Positions 11,050-22,213 of a stretch of 64,000 bases of DNA are shown piece after piece; position 1 is the first letter of the stretch; each line of letters opens with the position of its first letter. This DNA is from Sipunculus nudus (taxonomy: Eukaryota > Annelida > Sipuncula > Golfingiida > Sipunculidae): positions 55,447,870 to 55,511,869 of the forward strand of contig CM049307.1 in the NCBI GenBank assembly GCA_026874595.1, written 5' to 3'. The notes below the pieces were generated by a model. That model was not told the DNA's origin and searched no databases. It was given only the letters and a program-made list of their open reading frames with translations. A program made the translations under genes and the position numbers.

Positions 11050-12470
11050 ATGGGTAGTCGACAAGCGACTACGTGTCCGCCGAAACCAGAGTGGGACGGG
11101 TGAAGTGAGGCTTGGATTGAGTGGCAAGGGGAAATAGAGAGAGGTGTGTCGCATATTAGCATGGATGTCTGCAGCCAAAATGTGTATGTAGGTGGCGCCA
11201 CCTGCCACAAAATCCAGAAAGTTATCCAAGTTGTATACAATTGCAAAATTTTAGGCAGATAAGTCAAACCACTGCCGATATATGTGTGATTTTATCCGTC
11301 GACAGACAGACAGACGGACGCTGTGCAAAAATGGTTGCAGGTGGCGCCACCAGTTTTGCGTATGATAGAGAGCTATGTGAGATCTATACACATGCAAAAT
11401 TTTAGGAGGATACGTCAAACCAGTCCTGAGATTTACGCCTGGATGTCTGCTGCCTGAACGTGAATGTAGGTGGCGCCACCTGTCATAAAATCAAGAAAGC
11501 TATCCAGGATGAATACACATGCAAAATTTTAGGTGGATAAGTCCATTCACTGCAGAGATATGAGTGACTTTATCCCAAGGCAGATGAACAGATGGACGTT
11601 GTGCAAAAATGGTTGCAGGTGGTGCCATCATTTTTATGATTGTTATAACGCTATCCAAGGGCTACATTTGACATTTTTTTTTCCTGATTAGTCAAACGAG
11701 TCCTAAGATATGCGGGTTAATGTTTCAAAACAGACGCACAGATGGACGCACTGGAGAGAGGAAAGGGCAGAGGTCAACGCAAAATATTTTGGCACCAGTT
11801 CACATGTGACCCGATAATCGTGTAAAGTTTTGGAAAAATCTTTCCAGTGGTCTCTGAGTCCTATTCCGGAAACGAACGCGGCGGCGGCGCTGGCGGAACC
11901 CGGTCAAAAACATAGTATCCGCAAAACTTTGATTTGGTGGATACAATGAGGGCAAAACAGTAAGATCTACACACATGCAAAGTATCAGGCTTATATGTCA
12001 ACCCAGTCGTGAGATATTAGCATGGATGTCTGCAGCATAAACGTGAATGAAGGTGGTGCCACCTGCCATATAAATGAAAAATAAAACTATCCTAGAAATA
12101 ATAAACGTGCAAAATTTCAGGTGAATAAAGACACACTGGAGAGATATGGGTAATTCTAACCAAAAGCGGACAAACAGATGGACGCCATGCAAAATGGCTA
12201 CCTGCGCCACCTGTGTTATATATTATAAAGAGCTATGTGAGATCTATATAAATGCAAAATTTTTGCCCAATCGGTCAAACGGTTCCCGAGATATTAACTT
12301 GGTCAACCAAAATTGAGGGCGCAGCAGTTCACATGCATGTGACCCGATTATAATTCCGAATTTTAAAAATTCTGTTCAGTGGTTACGGAAACCTATGCGG
12401 CGGCGCCAGTGGCCGCGTGCAACTGAAAACATAATATCCGCAAAACTCTGTTTTGGCGGATACAATTAAG
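11050..12470. repeat. Degenerate tandem repeat element with GGTGGCGCCACC palindromes
   Basis: Imperfect units alternate two blocks: one with GCATGGATGTCTGCAG then GTAGGTGGCGCCACCTG, and one with AGACGGACGCTGTGCAAAAA then TTGCAGGTGGCGCCACC. The perfect 12-bp palindrome GGTGGCGCCACC occurs near 11190, 11340 and 11470, with decayed versions near 11618, 12052 and 12203. Two larger segments each end with ATATCCGCAAAACT or its variant followed by a TTGG(C/T)GGATACAAT motif (near 11917 and 12438). No coding frame. It resembles a common mollusc-type interspersed repeat of unknown class. Confidence 0.75.
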
Positions 12471-12514
12471 TGCTAATAGTATTTAAGTGTTTCATCAATA
12501 TATATACATGCAGT

Positions 12515-12632
12515 GCATGTAACTTGTCTGAAAGACCGCCTGTCATATAAACCACCTGCCTATTTATAAAGACCGCCCTTTAGGTAATAAACCGACAGTC
12601 CAAAGGGTGTTTTTATTTCATAGGTTCTACTG
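12515..12632 (-). mobile_element. Solo end of a pogo/Tigger-like element
   Basis: The segment ends ATAGGTTCTACTG|TATA at 12632. In reverse complement this is CAGTAGAACCTAT, the same terminus as the complete element at 13215-14155. The next TA is in place as for Tc1/mariner-pogo insertions. The opposite end was not found, so this is a fragment. Confidence 0.55.
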
Positions 12633-12647
12633 TATATATATATTTCT

Positions 12648-12712
<65 letters not shown>
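12648..12712. repeat. Compound (CT)n-(TA)n microsatellite
   Basis: About 12 CT dinucleotides run directly into about 20 TA dinucleotides. Confidence 0.95.
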
Positions 12713-12719
<7 letters not shown>

Positions 12720-13151
12720 GTCATGAACCGCTTGTTCCTTGTTCTACTTATGCTGATTATATAATAATTCTATTCCGACCGCAGTTTTCTGATTCATTTA
12801 TTGGGACGATGCGTGATGTTCATATGGCCATATTTCTGGCGTGAAAACACCTTATTGCCAATATGTTTCTGTCATGTGCACCCATCGACACTTGTGTGCC
12901 CACAGAATAATGTCTATTTTCTTTTTATACAACAGCACACATTAAAGGACAAGCCTGAAGCTGCATGGCATTGATATCCTATTCACCGAAGAGCTGTCAG
13001 CGAGAAATTAATTTATAATAATTCCATATAAAGCAGTCATACTTTGGAGAAAATTTTTCATCTGTTTTTGTCATTTTTTTCATTCGAATTTTTTTTTTCA
13101 TGCATGTATTATTCTTATATCCCATGAAGGAATGTATGCGAATAACATGTA

Positions 13152-13153
<2 letters not shown>
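12713..13153. other. Intergenic stretch, nothing recognised
   Basis: AT-rich sequence between two microsatellites. No ORF, splice logic or repeat structure was seen. Confidence 0.5.

Positions 13154-13214
<61 letters not shown>
13154..13214. repeat. (TA)n microsatellite
   Basis: About 30 TA dinucleotides. The last TA forms the target site of the adjoining pogo/Tigger-like element. Confidence 0.95.
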
Positions 13215-13217
<3 letters not shown>

Positions 13218-14155
13218 TAGAACACCTGCTAACGGCCACGCCTCAATAACGGTCAATACGTCTATAACGGTCAGATTTTCCCGTCCTGAATTTTCGACCG
13301 TTATATTTCATTATCATTTTGTTGTCAATTACGGTCACTCCTCTATTCCGTATTACGGCCAGGTCTCTCGGTCCCGCAGGCCGGGAAATGCCTCAATTAC
13401 GGTCAGGGGCAGTGACTCCGTGACATGGGCTCAACAAATCGAGCGGCCACTTCTGACCACAATATCATTACAACAAGTGTCCGCTCTCACATATTCCTGT
13501 CTGTTAATGAGAGCCACTCTTCCGTGACTGAGTTGTTTGACACGTAGCCAGCGTCGTACTACCCCACTCAGCCCCATTACTATGCACAATAGTAAGGCAT
13601 GTGTTCCCACCTGCGTGTATGTTGGGAATCAGTCATGCGAGCCGGATCTTGATCAGGGTGTTTGTCATTTAATTAACGAATGACAACCAGCGGGTCCCGA
13701 TGATTATGTCTACAGAAAAACGTTAGGCAAACTGTAGATCTTTAAACTTTCTTTAATGTCCTTGTGAACACATACATCAAACGAAACCAGTGCGGCAAAC
13801 ATCGCACAATTTACTCATACTTGAATAATTATGAATTGAAAATAAACATTAAAATTGTACAAATATTATGGATATACAATCTGTAATTTAATAACAAACA
13901 CTGTATTTTTATATATTGTTGGTAATTGTTATAAATAGGGTTGACGTTATTGTAAATATTTTATTTTTTATTGATAACAGTAAATATACTTATACTCTGT
14001 ATATACCTTTATTTTATTGATTGTAATAAAGATTTGAACTTGGTTTTGTGTTACATTTTAACCCCCCTATCCTGGTGTCCTGTATATCGGCCACTCCTGT
14101 ATTAAGGCCACTTTCATCCAGTCCCGATGGTGACCGTAATACAGGCGTTCTACTG
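13215..14155. mobile_element. pogo/Tigger-like MITE (941 bp)
   Basis: The left end reads TA|CAGTAGAACACCTGCTAACGG. The right end in reverse complement reads TA|CAGTAGAACGCCTGTATTACGG, so the inverted termini match for over 20 bp with few mismatches, flanked by TA on both sides. CAGTRGAAC termini with TA duplications are typical of the Tc1/mariner-pogo (Tigger) group. Subterminal ACGGTCA/ACGGCCA motifs recur many times near both ends, as expected for transposase binding sites. No DDE transposase frame remains, so it is non-autonomous. Confidence 0.85.
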
Positions 14156-14460
14156 TATATATGGATCGTAATAACGTCTTTCCGCCTGTCTCAGACACGC
14201 TAACACGTGCATGCACAGGAAGGTTTTTTTTTCATTTTGTACCAATCCGTTGGAAAGGTGAACGACAAGATGTTTTCCACATTAGCAGCCGACAAGCAGT
14301 TACAAACATGGAACATAAAAGAAATATTTTACATGCATGTGGTCTTCATCCGACTTCTACATTCTCTTAAAAATATAAAAAAACAACGTTACTATTGAAA
14401 ACATACAGTTCTTTTTGTATATGCAAGTGTGCATGTTGGATGGCATGTATATATATCTTA

Positions 14461-15356
14461 TCTAATACTTATAAAAGGAATTCAGTTCACGTTTGTTCGC
14501 GGTGTTCTCTAAAACCGCGTTGTGTACAATATTGTGCCATACATCATTTTAAAGGTTATTATCCCCGCAGTGACATAGGCGATAGGAAAATAAATAATTT
14601 TTAATATACACATAATTTTGAGTGATTTTTCCGTTTTTTTCCGAGCACAGCCGAATTGCCTTCGGCAATCACCGGAATGCGTGCATCGTGGTCACTTAAC
14701 CTCTAACACTAAGGACTATTGTTCATATGAATAACGCTTGCTTTCAATGAGGGATTTGACCAACGTGCGTGGACAGTAAAAGAGAAAAACACATGTTTCT
14801 CGCTTTATGAAACCCAGGAGGATTAATGACAAAAAATAATTCAAGGTCCCGAATTCAGGAACAGGGCTGGGGTGGTGTCGGGGGTCTGAAAATGGGATAC
14901 GGACCCACTGCATGGAGTCTCGCTGGGTCCGCTTCTGCTACTTACGATGTATGTATATTTCTGTTTCCTTCTTCAGGAACAGTTTCCTTGTAACGTACAT
15001 TTTAATAATCTAATGTTTTCCTCACATCAACCTATTCTTTATACGTCCAACGATAGAAACCAGTCAAATATCAACGAAACACTGTATGCCTCCGCGTCTC
15101 ATTCCGGTTCGCAATGTAAACCATCACTGACCAGGTCTTTAAGGTAAACATACCGGGATATGATTTTTGCTACGAGCACAGCGCCACAAAATAACAGTAA
15201 AAATTATTTGTACATATTGTATTCCGAGAGTATCCCACTAAAAATCTATATTTTCTTTTAACTTTTATAATAAAAAATGAGCCAACCTTCAATATCTCAG
15301 TAAATATATCTCCCAAACCGCGGTGAAAAGCCCGGTATACCGGGTTTATCAGCTAG
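14461..15356 (+). mobile_element. Non-autonomous Helitron, copy 2
   Basis: It starts A|TCTAATACTTATAAAAGG and ends with the palindrome CCCGGTATACCGGG (15331-15344), an 8-nt spacer and CTAG|T. It aligns with 7521-8767 over both ends and the middle (for example GGAACAGTTTCCTTG and CATCACTGACCAGGTC), but is about 350 bp shorter because of internal deletions. This copy is not nested in another recognised element. No Rep/helicase frame. Confidence 0.9.
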
Positions 15357-15532
15357 TATATGTATAAAGATGGTAGAATTAGGTTTTCACTGAGCGAAGT
15401 GTGACTGAACTTCAAAGTTTGATATGATGGTAGGAGGCATCTCTAGCAATATGGCATTTTTGTCTGCGGAGGGGCAAACCTGTATCAATGCTTTTCAATT
15501 GGAAAGGTGAAAATTTCAAAGTATTACGATCC

Positions 15533-15536
<4 letters not shown>

Positions 15537-15592
<56 letters not shown>
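15537..15592. repeat. (TA)n microsatellite
   Basis: About 28 TA dinucleotides followed by a short GT run. Tyr/Ile-repeat frames across it are artefacts. Confidence 0.95.
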
Positions 15593-15595
<3 letters not shown>

Positions 15596-15994
15596 GTGTG
15601 TGTTTGCGTTTATAAAAAAAGTTGTCCCAACTTTTATCACCCTCCCACGCCTGCGAGTCACCCCCCCCCTTGAAGAAAATTGAGGTCACTTGTATAATAA
15701 CTGGCATTTTTCATCCATTCTCAATTTTCATTTTTTCCAGCCACGCTCGGGACCCCCGAAATCTAGTGCTTTGCAAAAGTGTATGAACTTCCATATAAAT
15801 ACATAAGTATGCATTTGGAATAATCACACTATTTACCATGATATTTTGAGATTTGTAAGCAGCTGTAGTTCCGCTTTTAAGATGGCGATCGGCATTTCGA
15901 ACTGATAACAAGCGGCGACTGCACTAAACGCTCCAGAAGCAGTGGTTACGCCATGCTCGACTTCTGCGAGTGGAAGGTCTCCGGGAGTCACGCG

Positions 15995-15995
<1 letters not shown>

Positions 15996-16046
<51 letters not shown>

Positions 16047-16064
16047 GTGTGTGTGTGTGTGTGT
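15996..16064. repeat. (GT)n microsatellite
   Basis: About 34 GT dinucleotides with one GAGG interruption near 16043. A His/Thr-repeat frame on the minus strand is an artefact. Confidence 0.95.
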
Positions 16065-16109
16065 GACTACACGTGCAGCGGGAGTTTGTATTCTGTGAAA
16101 CTTGTGTAA

Positions 16110-16200
16110 TAAGACCAGACGTGAGACTTGTAAAAGTGGTCTTAATTCACAGGTGGTCTTATAATAGACAGATGGTCGTTCAGACAGGTTCCATTGTATA
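16110..16200 (-). mobile_element. Decayed pogo/Tigger-like terminus
   Basis: It contains GGTCTTAATTCACAGGTGG and GGTCTTATAATAGACAG-type subrepeats and ends GACAGGTTCCATTGTATA. This has the same layout as the ends at 12632 and 30127 (subrepeats then a GGTT-C-A-TG-TA terminus). Only one end is recognisable. Confidence 0.4.
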
Positions 16201-16419
16201 TTTTCTTTTGCACATTCTATTTTTATGTGACACAAAAGCATACCATTAAATACTTTATTCTATAGAAATACTTTGTGACACAAGTGCTTATATTACTGAC
16301 ACATACACACACATGTCGATAAACACACATAGGCCTACTTGTGATACTTGAAGCATTAACTGCATGATGAACTGTAAATCTACAAACCAGAGGGGACTGT
16401 ATTTACAAGATATGTAATA

Positions 16420-16484
16420 TTATATATATATATATATATATATAATAATAATAAATATATATATGCAAGCACTGGAACCAACTT

Positions 16485-16556
<72 letters not shown>
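16420..16556. repeat. Two (TA)n microsatellites
   Basis: A shorter tract (about 16420-16464, with TAA interruptions) and a longer one (16489-16556) are separated by 25 bp. Confidence 0.95.
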
Positions 16557-16564
<8 letters not shown>

Positions 16565-16565
<1 letters not shown>

Positions 16566-17929
16566 GGCCACATTCAATCTTCCTCAAGCCACGCATGTAT
16601 GCGAGTTATGCAGGTATGTGGTATGCTGATGCATCAATTGAAACATGTATATATTTGTGGTTATAAATGAAAAAGCCAAGTTCTCTGCGGTCACTCAACG
16701 GCGAGTGGGCGGGTCCTCTAAAGGGATTGGGTTTCCTGTCGGTCCGTTTGAGGTGCTATAGTTTTGCTCTTAAATTGTCCTGGTTTCAATTGGCTCTCGG
16801 ACTATATATAGTCCTGTACCGAGTTTGATCTTACGTTTTAATGTTTACTCAGTGTTGTACCTTATTTTCCTTACGATATATATCAATCAATATTAGTATA
16901 TGCCTTCTAATTATTTCTGTGTACTTGAATACACCGTAGGCTTTAAAAGATCGACTCTTTTTATGAGTTAAATGTGCCGTTCTCCTACCAGTATATATAT
17001 TCAGGTGATTATTTTTGCATATTAAATGTATTTGTACATAGAGTAAATTTACAAATGTACGCGATTGGCGCCTTGTAGGTAAAATTACCTTTAACACCAG
17101 CACATGAAATACATTTATAAACAGTGACAATGGTATGGCATAGACCTCGTAGGTCCCTATAATTTTGTCAGATTCTAATTTTACATAAATATACCCCAAG
17201 TTAAAGCAATCCCTATTTTGTTACTCTGTTGACCCTATGTCCAGCAGCCCTGTTGCTACCATGACCAGTTCCAGTAATTTACGATTATCTCACCAGGTGG
17301 CGTCTGTGTGCTCAATATATAGGGGGTTCTCATGTAGTCTTTACCCATTAGTGATAGAGGGGCCCCCTGGAGAAAGAAAGTAAACTGTTTGACCCCACAG
17401 AAGGAGCCAATGCATGAAATTAAAAAATGATCACTGAACAAAAAACGTAATAAACAAATGAAAACAAAATTATTCCTCGACCTGTTAGAGGTTTAGTATG
17501 GCAAGGCACAGCCTCAATTAGTTTCTTACACGGACTCACACGGTGGCGCTTCACTACCGATTGGTGCATGTGTCTGAGGAGAAGCCGGAGTCTCACTTGA
17601 AAAATCTTTTTAATATCATTACTTTTCCATTTTGAAAATTCAGTCGGGAAATACATCGAAAATATAGAGCCCCCGCAGTCCAAAGCTAGGCCAATTTACT
17701 GAAGTGTTCCTTCAAAAGTTAAAATGAAGTAAAAAGTGCGGAGGTAAAATGAAAAGTGTTATTTTTCGTTCAACAGTCCAAATACCTAGTACAACCAGAT
17801 TTTTAAAGGGGACTATTGAATTATATGTCTTATATTAACTAGAAAGAAAATACCTTGAATGCTTCATAAATATAAGCCAGAATACACCGATAACAAGGTA
17901 CAAAGGCTGTCCCTTTTTTAATTATATTT
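16565..17929. other. Intergenic stretch, nothing firmly recognised
   Basis: Minus-strand frames of 116, 61 and 87 codons occur, but none shows a domain or convincing splice sites. A locally CpG-bearing part near 16680-16770 has no identified function. Confidence 0.45.
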
Positions 17930-18240
17930 ACGTGTTTATAACACGGGGGAGGGGGCGGGGCGTCAAAATAATCCAAACACATTCCACAAAGACATCTGGC
18001 GGCAATTCAGACGACCCAGAGATTTGCATTTGGTATTTTACAACAAGTGACCTTTCAACTATCCGCCCATATGCAACCTCCCAATTTCATTTTCTGTTTG
18101 TCAACATGGGCGCATGTACCGTGTTTACTAACAGTGTATAGATAAACAAGGTCATACCTCCGTTACAGAATGATTATAAGTCAGAAATCACATAAATTCC
18201 GGGGATATGGCAGGTGTATAGCTGCCTTTAACGAACAGCC
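17930..18240 (+). repeat. Interspersed repeat, copy A
   Basis: It aligns with 23555-23905 in the same orientation. Shared blocks include GTGTTTATAAC, ACAAAGAYATCTGGYGGC, TTTTRCAACWAGTG(A/G)CCTTTCA and AATCACATAAATTC. Copy A retains more CpG sites and copy B has TpG/CpA at the same places. Family unknown. Confidence 0.65.
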
Positions 18241-18309
18241 ACACCGGTTCGTTGAAATAAAGTTTAACGAAAAATTTAACGTGTTCGTGGTGCTGAAACC
18301 ACAGCACAA

Positions 18310-18374
18310 TATCTCAGTCCTCGTATCTCCGACGGTTTTTATCACTAACCATCATTCATTCACGACAGTACCTG

Positions 18375-18455
<81 letters not shown>

Positions 18456-18560
18456 TCCTCTATATCTCCCATAGTTTTATCACTAGCCATCAACCTTTCA
18501 CGACATTACCTCCTATATATTAGTCCTCTGTATCTCGCACAGTTTTATCACTAGCCGAAC
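18310..18560 (+). repeat. Three degenerate copies of an approximately 70-bp unit with an expanded (TA)n
   Basis: The unit reads CAGTCCTCTATATCTCCCAT, then AGTTTTATCACTAGCCATC, then CACGACATTACCTCCTATATAT. Copies start near 18316, 18453 and 18511. The TATATAT at the end of the first copy has grown into about 38 TA dinucleotides (18376-18452), showing a microsatellite born from a repeat junction. Confidence 0.8.
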
Positions 18561-19035
18561 GAACGAAAAAGAGAACAAGTTTACTTCAGCGAGACGAGGC
18601 CCTAACCAACGACGAAAGATAAAAAAAGTTAATTCCAGGTATTGGTTCCCATGGCGGAGGCAGCTAGGTATCCATTAGGATGCACGTTTTAGTAATAAAA
18701 AATAACATACGCTGAATTCGAAGTATTATACTGAAAAAAAAGGAAAGCATTAAATGTGTCATCGTACGGCTATCCCATCCGTACAATAAAATCATAATAT
18801 ACACATGAAAAAATACATGCCAAGAGGATTACGTCTCCTGAAAACAACATATCAGTGCTCATAAAAATCTTTTATTTAACCTGAGCTATGGAAATTTTAT
18901 CAATATGCTTGTCAAATATCACTACTTCGAGAAAATATTTTTTTTTTTCAGAATGCATCACTTATATAAGTGCTGCAGTTTTTCGACCTATAACAGGGGC
19001 TTTTAATAAAAAATGGTGTAACTAGAAAAGCACTC
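18561..19035. other. Intergenic stretch, nothing recognised
   Basis: AT-rich sequence with no repeat or coding signal that I can support. Confidence 0.5.
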
Positions 19036-19300
19036 AGACAGCGCAAACCTCCGCCAAGGCAGTTCATTGCCGCTATATGGCGTTGTCAGAAATGCAGTAT
19101 TTTTCCTTTAAAAAAATTCCTGGATCCAGATGGTGATTCATACCAAATATTTAATCATTTGTTCCTTGTATCACTGCCGAGCTATCCTGAAAATTTCTTG
19201 AAAATCCATTGAAAACGTGTTTAGTTATGTTACTTACAAACAGACAGACAAACCAACGCCGGAAAAAACATAACCTCCGCGGAGAAAATTGAGAGAAGGG
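19036..19300. mobile_element. Non-autonomous repeat with CCTCCGC ends
   Basis: It begins near CAAACCTCCGCCAAGGCAG and ends near AACATAACCTCCGCGGAG, preceded by CAGACAGACAAACCAACGCC. These ends and the internal TTGAAAATCCATTGAAAACG-type sequence match a repeat layout seen in many animal introns. A related end, ACATAACCTCCTTGGCAGAG, occurs at about 21959. No coding frame. Confidence 0.55.
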
Positions 19301-19986
19301 GCCAGTAGAGCGCCATTAACAGCCCTGGATGGGTTCTGAAATTAAAGTAATAGTATATACGGCGGCATTTGAGGCCACTTATCCGTGGTTATGCAGGGGA
19401 AGACACGCTTTCTGTTTTATCATATTCATGATTATGTACATCAGTTTTAGTTTTGTTATTGCCTGCCAGATGGCACTGCAGTTTACCTCCAACTACGAAC
19501 AAGATAATAATACCAGATTTGTAAAAGTGGCACTTTCTGTCTGTGCATGCATTTATTTTTTATTTAAATTTGTAAGTACTAAGTAGTTTATAAAATAAAC
19601 TGATATTCGATTACATCTCTGCACAAAAAAAAAGGAAGAAAATATCTCACACAAATTAAATAAAACACCAATCAACTATGAAAATCTCCGATTCATTTAA
19701 AAAATAAAATTCCTTGTTTTCAGAAGAAAAAAAAAAAACCTTCATAAACTTTCCATTAATAAGTGCATTTATCCATGACTGTAAAAATAAACTTTATGCA
19801 AATATAATGTTATATATTTTACACAAAAGGAAGTCTTTAGAAATTCTCGAATCGAATTTTGGTTTTTAAATTTTCTTTATTTCATGGGGATAATATTAAA
19901 ATAACATCTTTTGCTACTTTTCACAGTCCTTGACTAGAATAAAATAAAAATCAGAACGCAGTCTATTATATATTCAAGTACCTCCA
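19301..19986. other. Intergenic stretch, nothing recognised
   Basis: An 85-codon plus-strand frame at 19329-19586 is hydrophobic but has no recognisable family. The rest is AT-rich. Confidence 0.4.
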
Positions 19987-20071
19987 CCCCCCCCCCCCCC
20001 CCCCCCCGGGATCTTATTAAAAATTCGATGCGATTGTACACTTTGTAAACTCATGATGCCCCCCCCCCCCC
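19987..20071 (+). repeat. Two poly-C tracts
   Basis: 21 C at 19987-20007 and 13 C at 20059-20071, about 0.6 kb upstream of the TTYH start codon. Confidence 0.9.
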
Positions 20072-20399
20072 AATTTGAATATCTTTTTGATCATAATATT
20101 ACTCGTGACATGAGTGCAAATCGGGTATATGTTAGTTCAGTACTGAAAATACTACATGAATAATGTTTTAGAACCATTTCATGTGTGAAAGGGAGGGATG
20201 CAGTGTATACATATGAATTTGCCGTATTTAAAATACAACATACTAATTAGTTCATCAATATAAGTCTATAATATATAAGTAAATGAATAAGTCTTTAATA
20301 TAAAAGTAAATGAATACAAATAATTACGTAAAAATTTAACTGATAAATCCCGTGTTAAAATAATACCTATTTACAAGTTGTCACTACATAACTCGCCAA

Positions 20400-20702
20400 G
20401 TGACACGGCTAATTATCCACAGATGGCGGCACTTACATAGATAGGATTATCCTCCGACACTAGATGGCGCTAGCGACTGATGTATAATTTGCCGAGGCTG
20501 TTTTCGGCAGATTGGCAGAGCAGGACAGCCGGGGTTGGCTGGAAGAGAGAGTGAGTGAGCACTTGTATTGAGGCGGTCAGAGCGAACAGTGCTGTTACCG
20601 TAGCTTGTGGGATTATAATGTGAAGCAAACGGATTATCTTTAGGATTTTTGTGTATTATTATTAAGGATTTGAGACGGATACAACGCAAGGCAGACCCTG
20701 CG
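20400..20702 (+). promoter_or_regulatory. TTYH promoter and 5' UTR region
   Basis: CpG density rises here compared with the flanks. AGATGGCGGC at 20421 and AGATGGCGC at 20462 match the YY1-type ATGGCGGC core often found near metazoan start sites. No TATA box stands out in a sensible position, so a CpG-type promoter is likely. A minimal upstream ORF, ATG followed at once by TGA (20618-20623), lies 80 bp before the coding start and out of frame with it; it matters only if transcription begins upstream of it. The TSS itself is not determined. Confidence 0.6.
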
Positions 20703-20831
20703 ATGGCGGTGGGCACAAAGGACTACAGCGTGCCATGGTTGGCGGAACTGTTCCATTCGTTCCCGCATGTAGCCCTAACATTCCAGTCTGTCAATTCGTC
20801 CTTTAATCCAGAAAACCCCAGTTACAGAGAG
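20703..20831 (+). CDS. Tweety homolog, coding exon 1 (N-terminus)
   Basis: This exon encodes 43 residues starting MAVGTKDYSVPWLAELFHSF and ending FNPENPSYRE. The pattern W-L-x-x-L-F/H, a short Pro/Phe-rich stretch and a Y-x-x-(S/A)-L junction into TM1 is characteristic of Tweety (TTYH) N-termini, which face outside the cell. ATG at 20703 was chosen because it has G at -3 and G at +4 (strong context) and the family peptide begins there. The exon stops in phase 0 at GAG|GTGAGT, a consensus donor. TTYH proteins are five-pass membrane proteins, first proposed as volume- or calcium-regulated anion channels, with later structures questioning a pore. The next coding exon is 29.5 kb away, and joining the two restores the family sequence. 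Which TTYH paralog this is cannot be told from two exons. Confidence 0.85.
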
Positions 20832-22205
20832 GTGAGTGAAGCTTACAAAATTATCCGTCTAGATATTTTATGGGTATAAATATTTGACGTGATTTAAAGA
20901 TATTGGACTGTGTTTTTATCGGTATGTTGCTGTCAAGTTTATTGATATCATTGGTGTGAACAAGGATTGTTGTGTCACAAATTTCGCGCACGCTACACGC
21001 AGATCAAAACAATAACATGGCCAGATCAAATTTCAGGCTACCAAATGTTTCTTTCCTTCTGTTTCCTCATGACAATAAATAGAAATATAAATTTTCACGT
21101 AAAACTGAGATACCACAATTAATTTTTGACAGTAAAACTGTAAATTAATAAAATTAATAAAAAATTCAATTGTTTTGAATTATGATACATGGCTAAGAGA
21201 TGTGATATTTGGTTTTATTATTGTTATTATTTATTTTAATCAGATGATATTATAATTATTTTAATCAGTTTATTATTATACTGGCTGATTTCAGATTCTT
21301 CTTAAAACTTGTCAGTATTAAAATTTTGCTTTAATTGAAATTATTTGAATAAAAATTTTAATTTTGAGGTCCATGTTCAGCTGTTTTGACTTGTTTTACC
21401 TCCAGTTTCAGCAGTGATTGAATATAACACGACTACACTTTAATTTGCAACTAATGCAGTGGTTTATTGTGGACTGAATTTTTACCTGTTATTAGTTTCA
21501 ACTACACCTGCCGTTCTTAACTGAAGGGGAGAGTGTACCTTCTGTGATTAGGGAAAGGGCACAGGCCTCAAAGTCAGGAGATAGCGAGTGGGAATCACAA
21601 TTGAGTCGTTGAAGATTCACATGGTCAGTCCCAACCCCGGGATGAACGCTCTGTGGGCTTAATTGGGAGTCACCCAAACAAAAGTGTTTCACTCACAAAT
21701 GAGTGCGACTTTTGGGGGTTTCTCGCTGGTATGACCAAGCAATGGGGATGACACACACCCAGCACCCATAGGAGCAGTACCTGGAGCCTTGGAGACGCCA
21801 GCAAAATCATGTGTAAGCCGTCCCGAAGTACCGAAACCGATTTAAATATATGATGAGGAGCAAAATTTATTGTCACCTTTAATGTCCTGCCTGTCCTGAA
21901 ATCCATGTTTCTTGGAATTCAGTTCACACAAAATTAAAAAAAAAACAAACAGGTGAAGACATAACCTCCTTGGCAGAGGTTATCATGCCAAGTGAGTTTG
22001 ATGCCTTTGAATCAGCTGCGACTGTAGCATCTCAGAGTAGAACACTTTTCCAATTACCGGTACTTGAAATATTCATTTTAGGGGCATAGCAGGTGAATAC
22101 AATATATATCTGCGCTATATTTGTTTAAGTTAATCAGGTGTATTTGATGCACATAAATATCCATATGTATAATTGCCATTTGCAAATGTATAGCAACAGA
22201 TGTCA
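20832..22205 (+). other. TTYH intron 1, proximal part
   Basis: The intron begins GTGAGTGAAG. It is AT-rich. From about 21530 a segment reads TTAGGGAAAGGGCACAGG, CCTCAAAGTCAGG, GTGGGAATCACA, a layout like a tRNA-derived SINE head (A-box region, anticodon-like arm, B-box region). It ends near 21985 with a CCTCCTTGGCAGAGG repeat end. The SINE reading is tentative. Confidence 0.45.
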
Positions 22206-22213
22206 CTATTGTG

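Noticed and set aside
13154-13239. Tyr/Ile-repeat and His/Thr-repeat ORFs (also near 15.5, 16.0, 16.5 and 18.4 kb)
   Set aside because: They are translations of TA and GT microsatellites.
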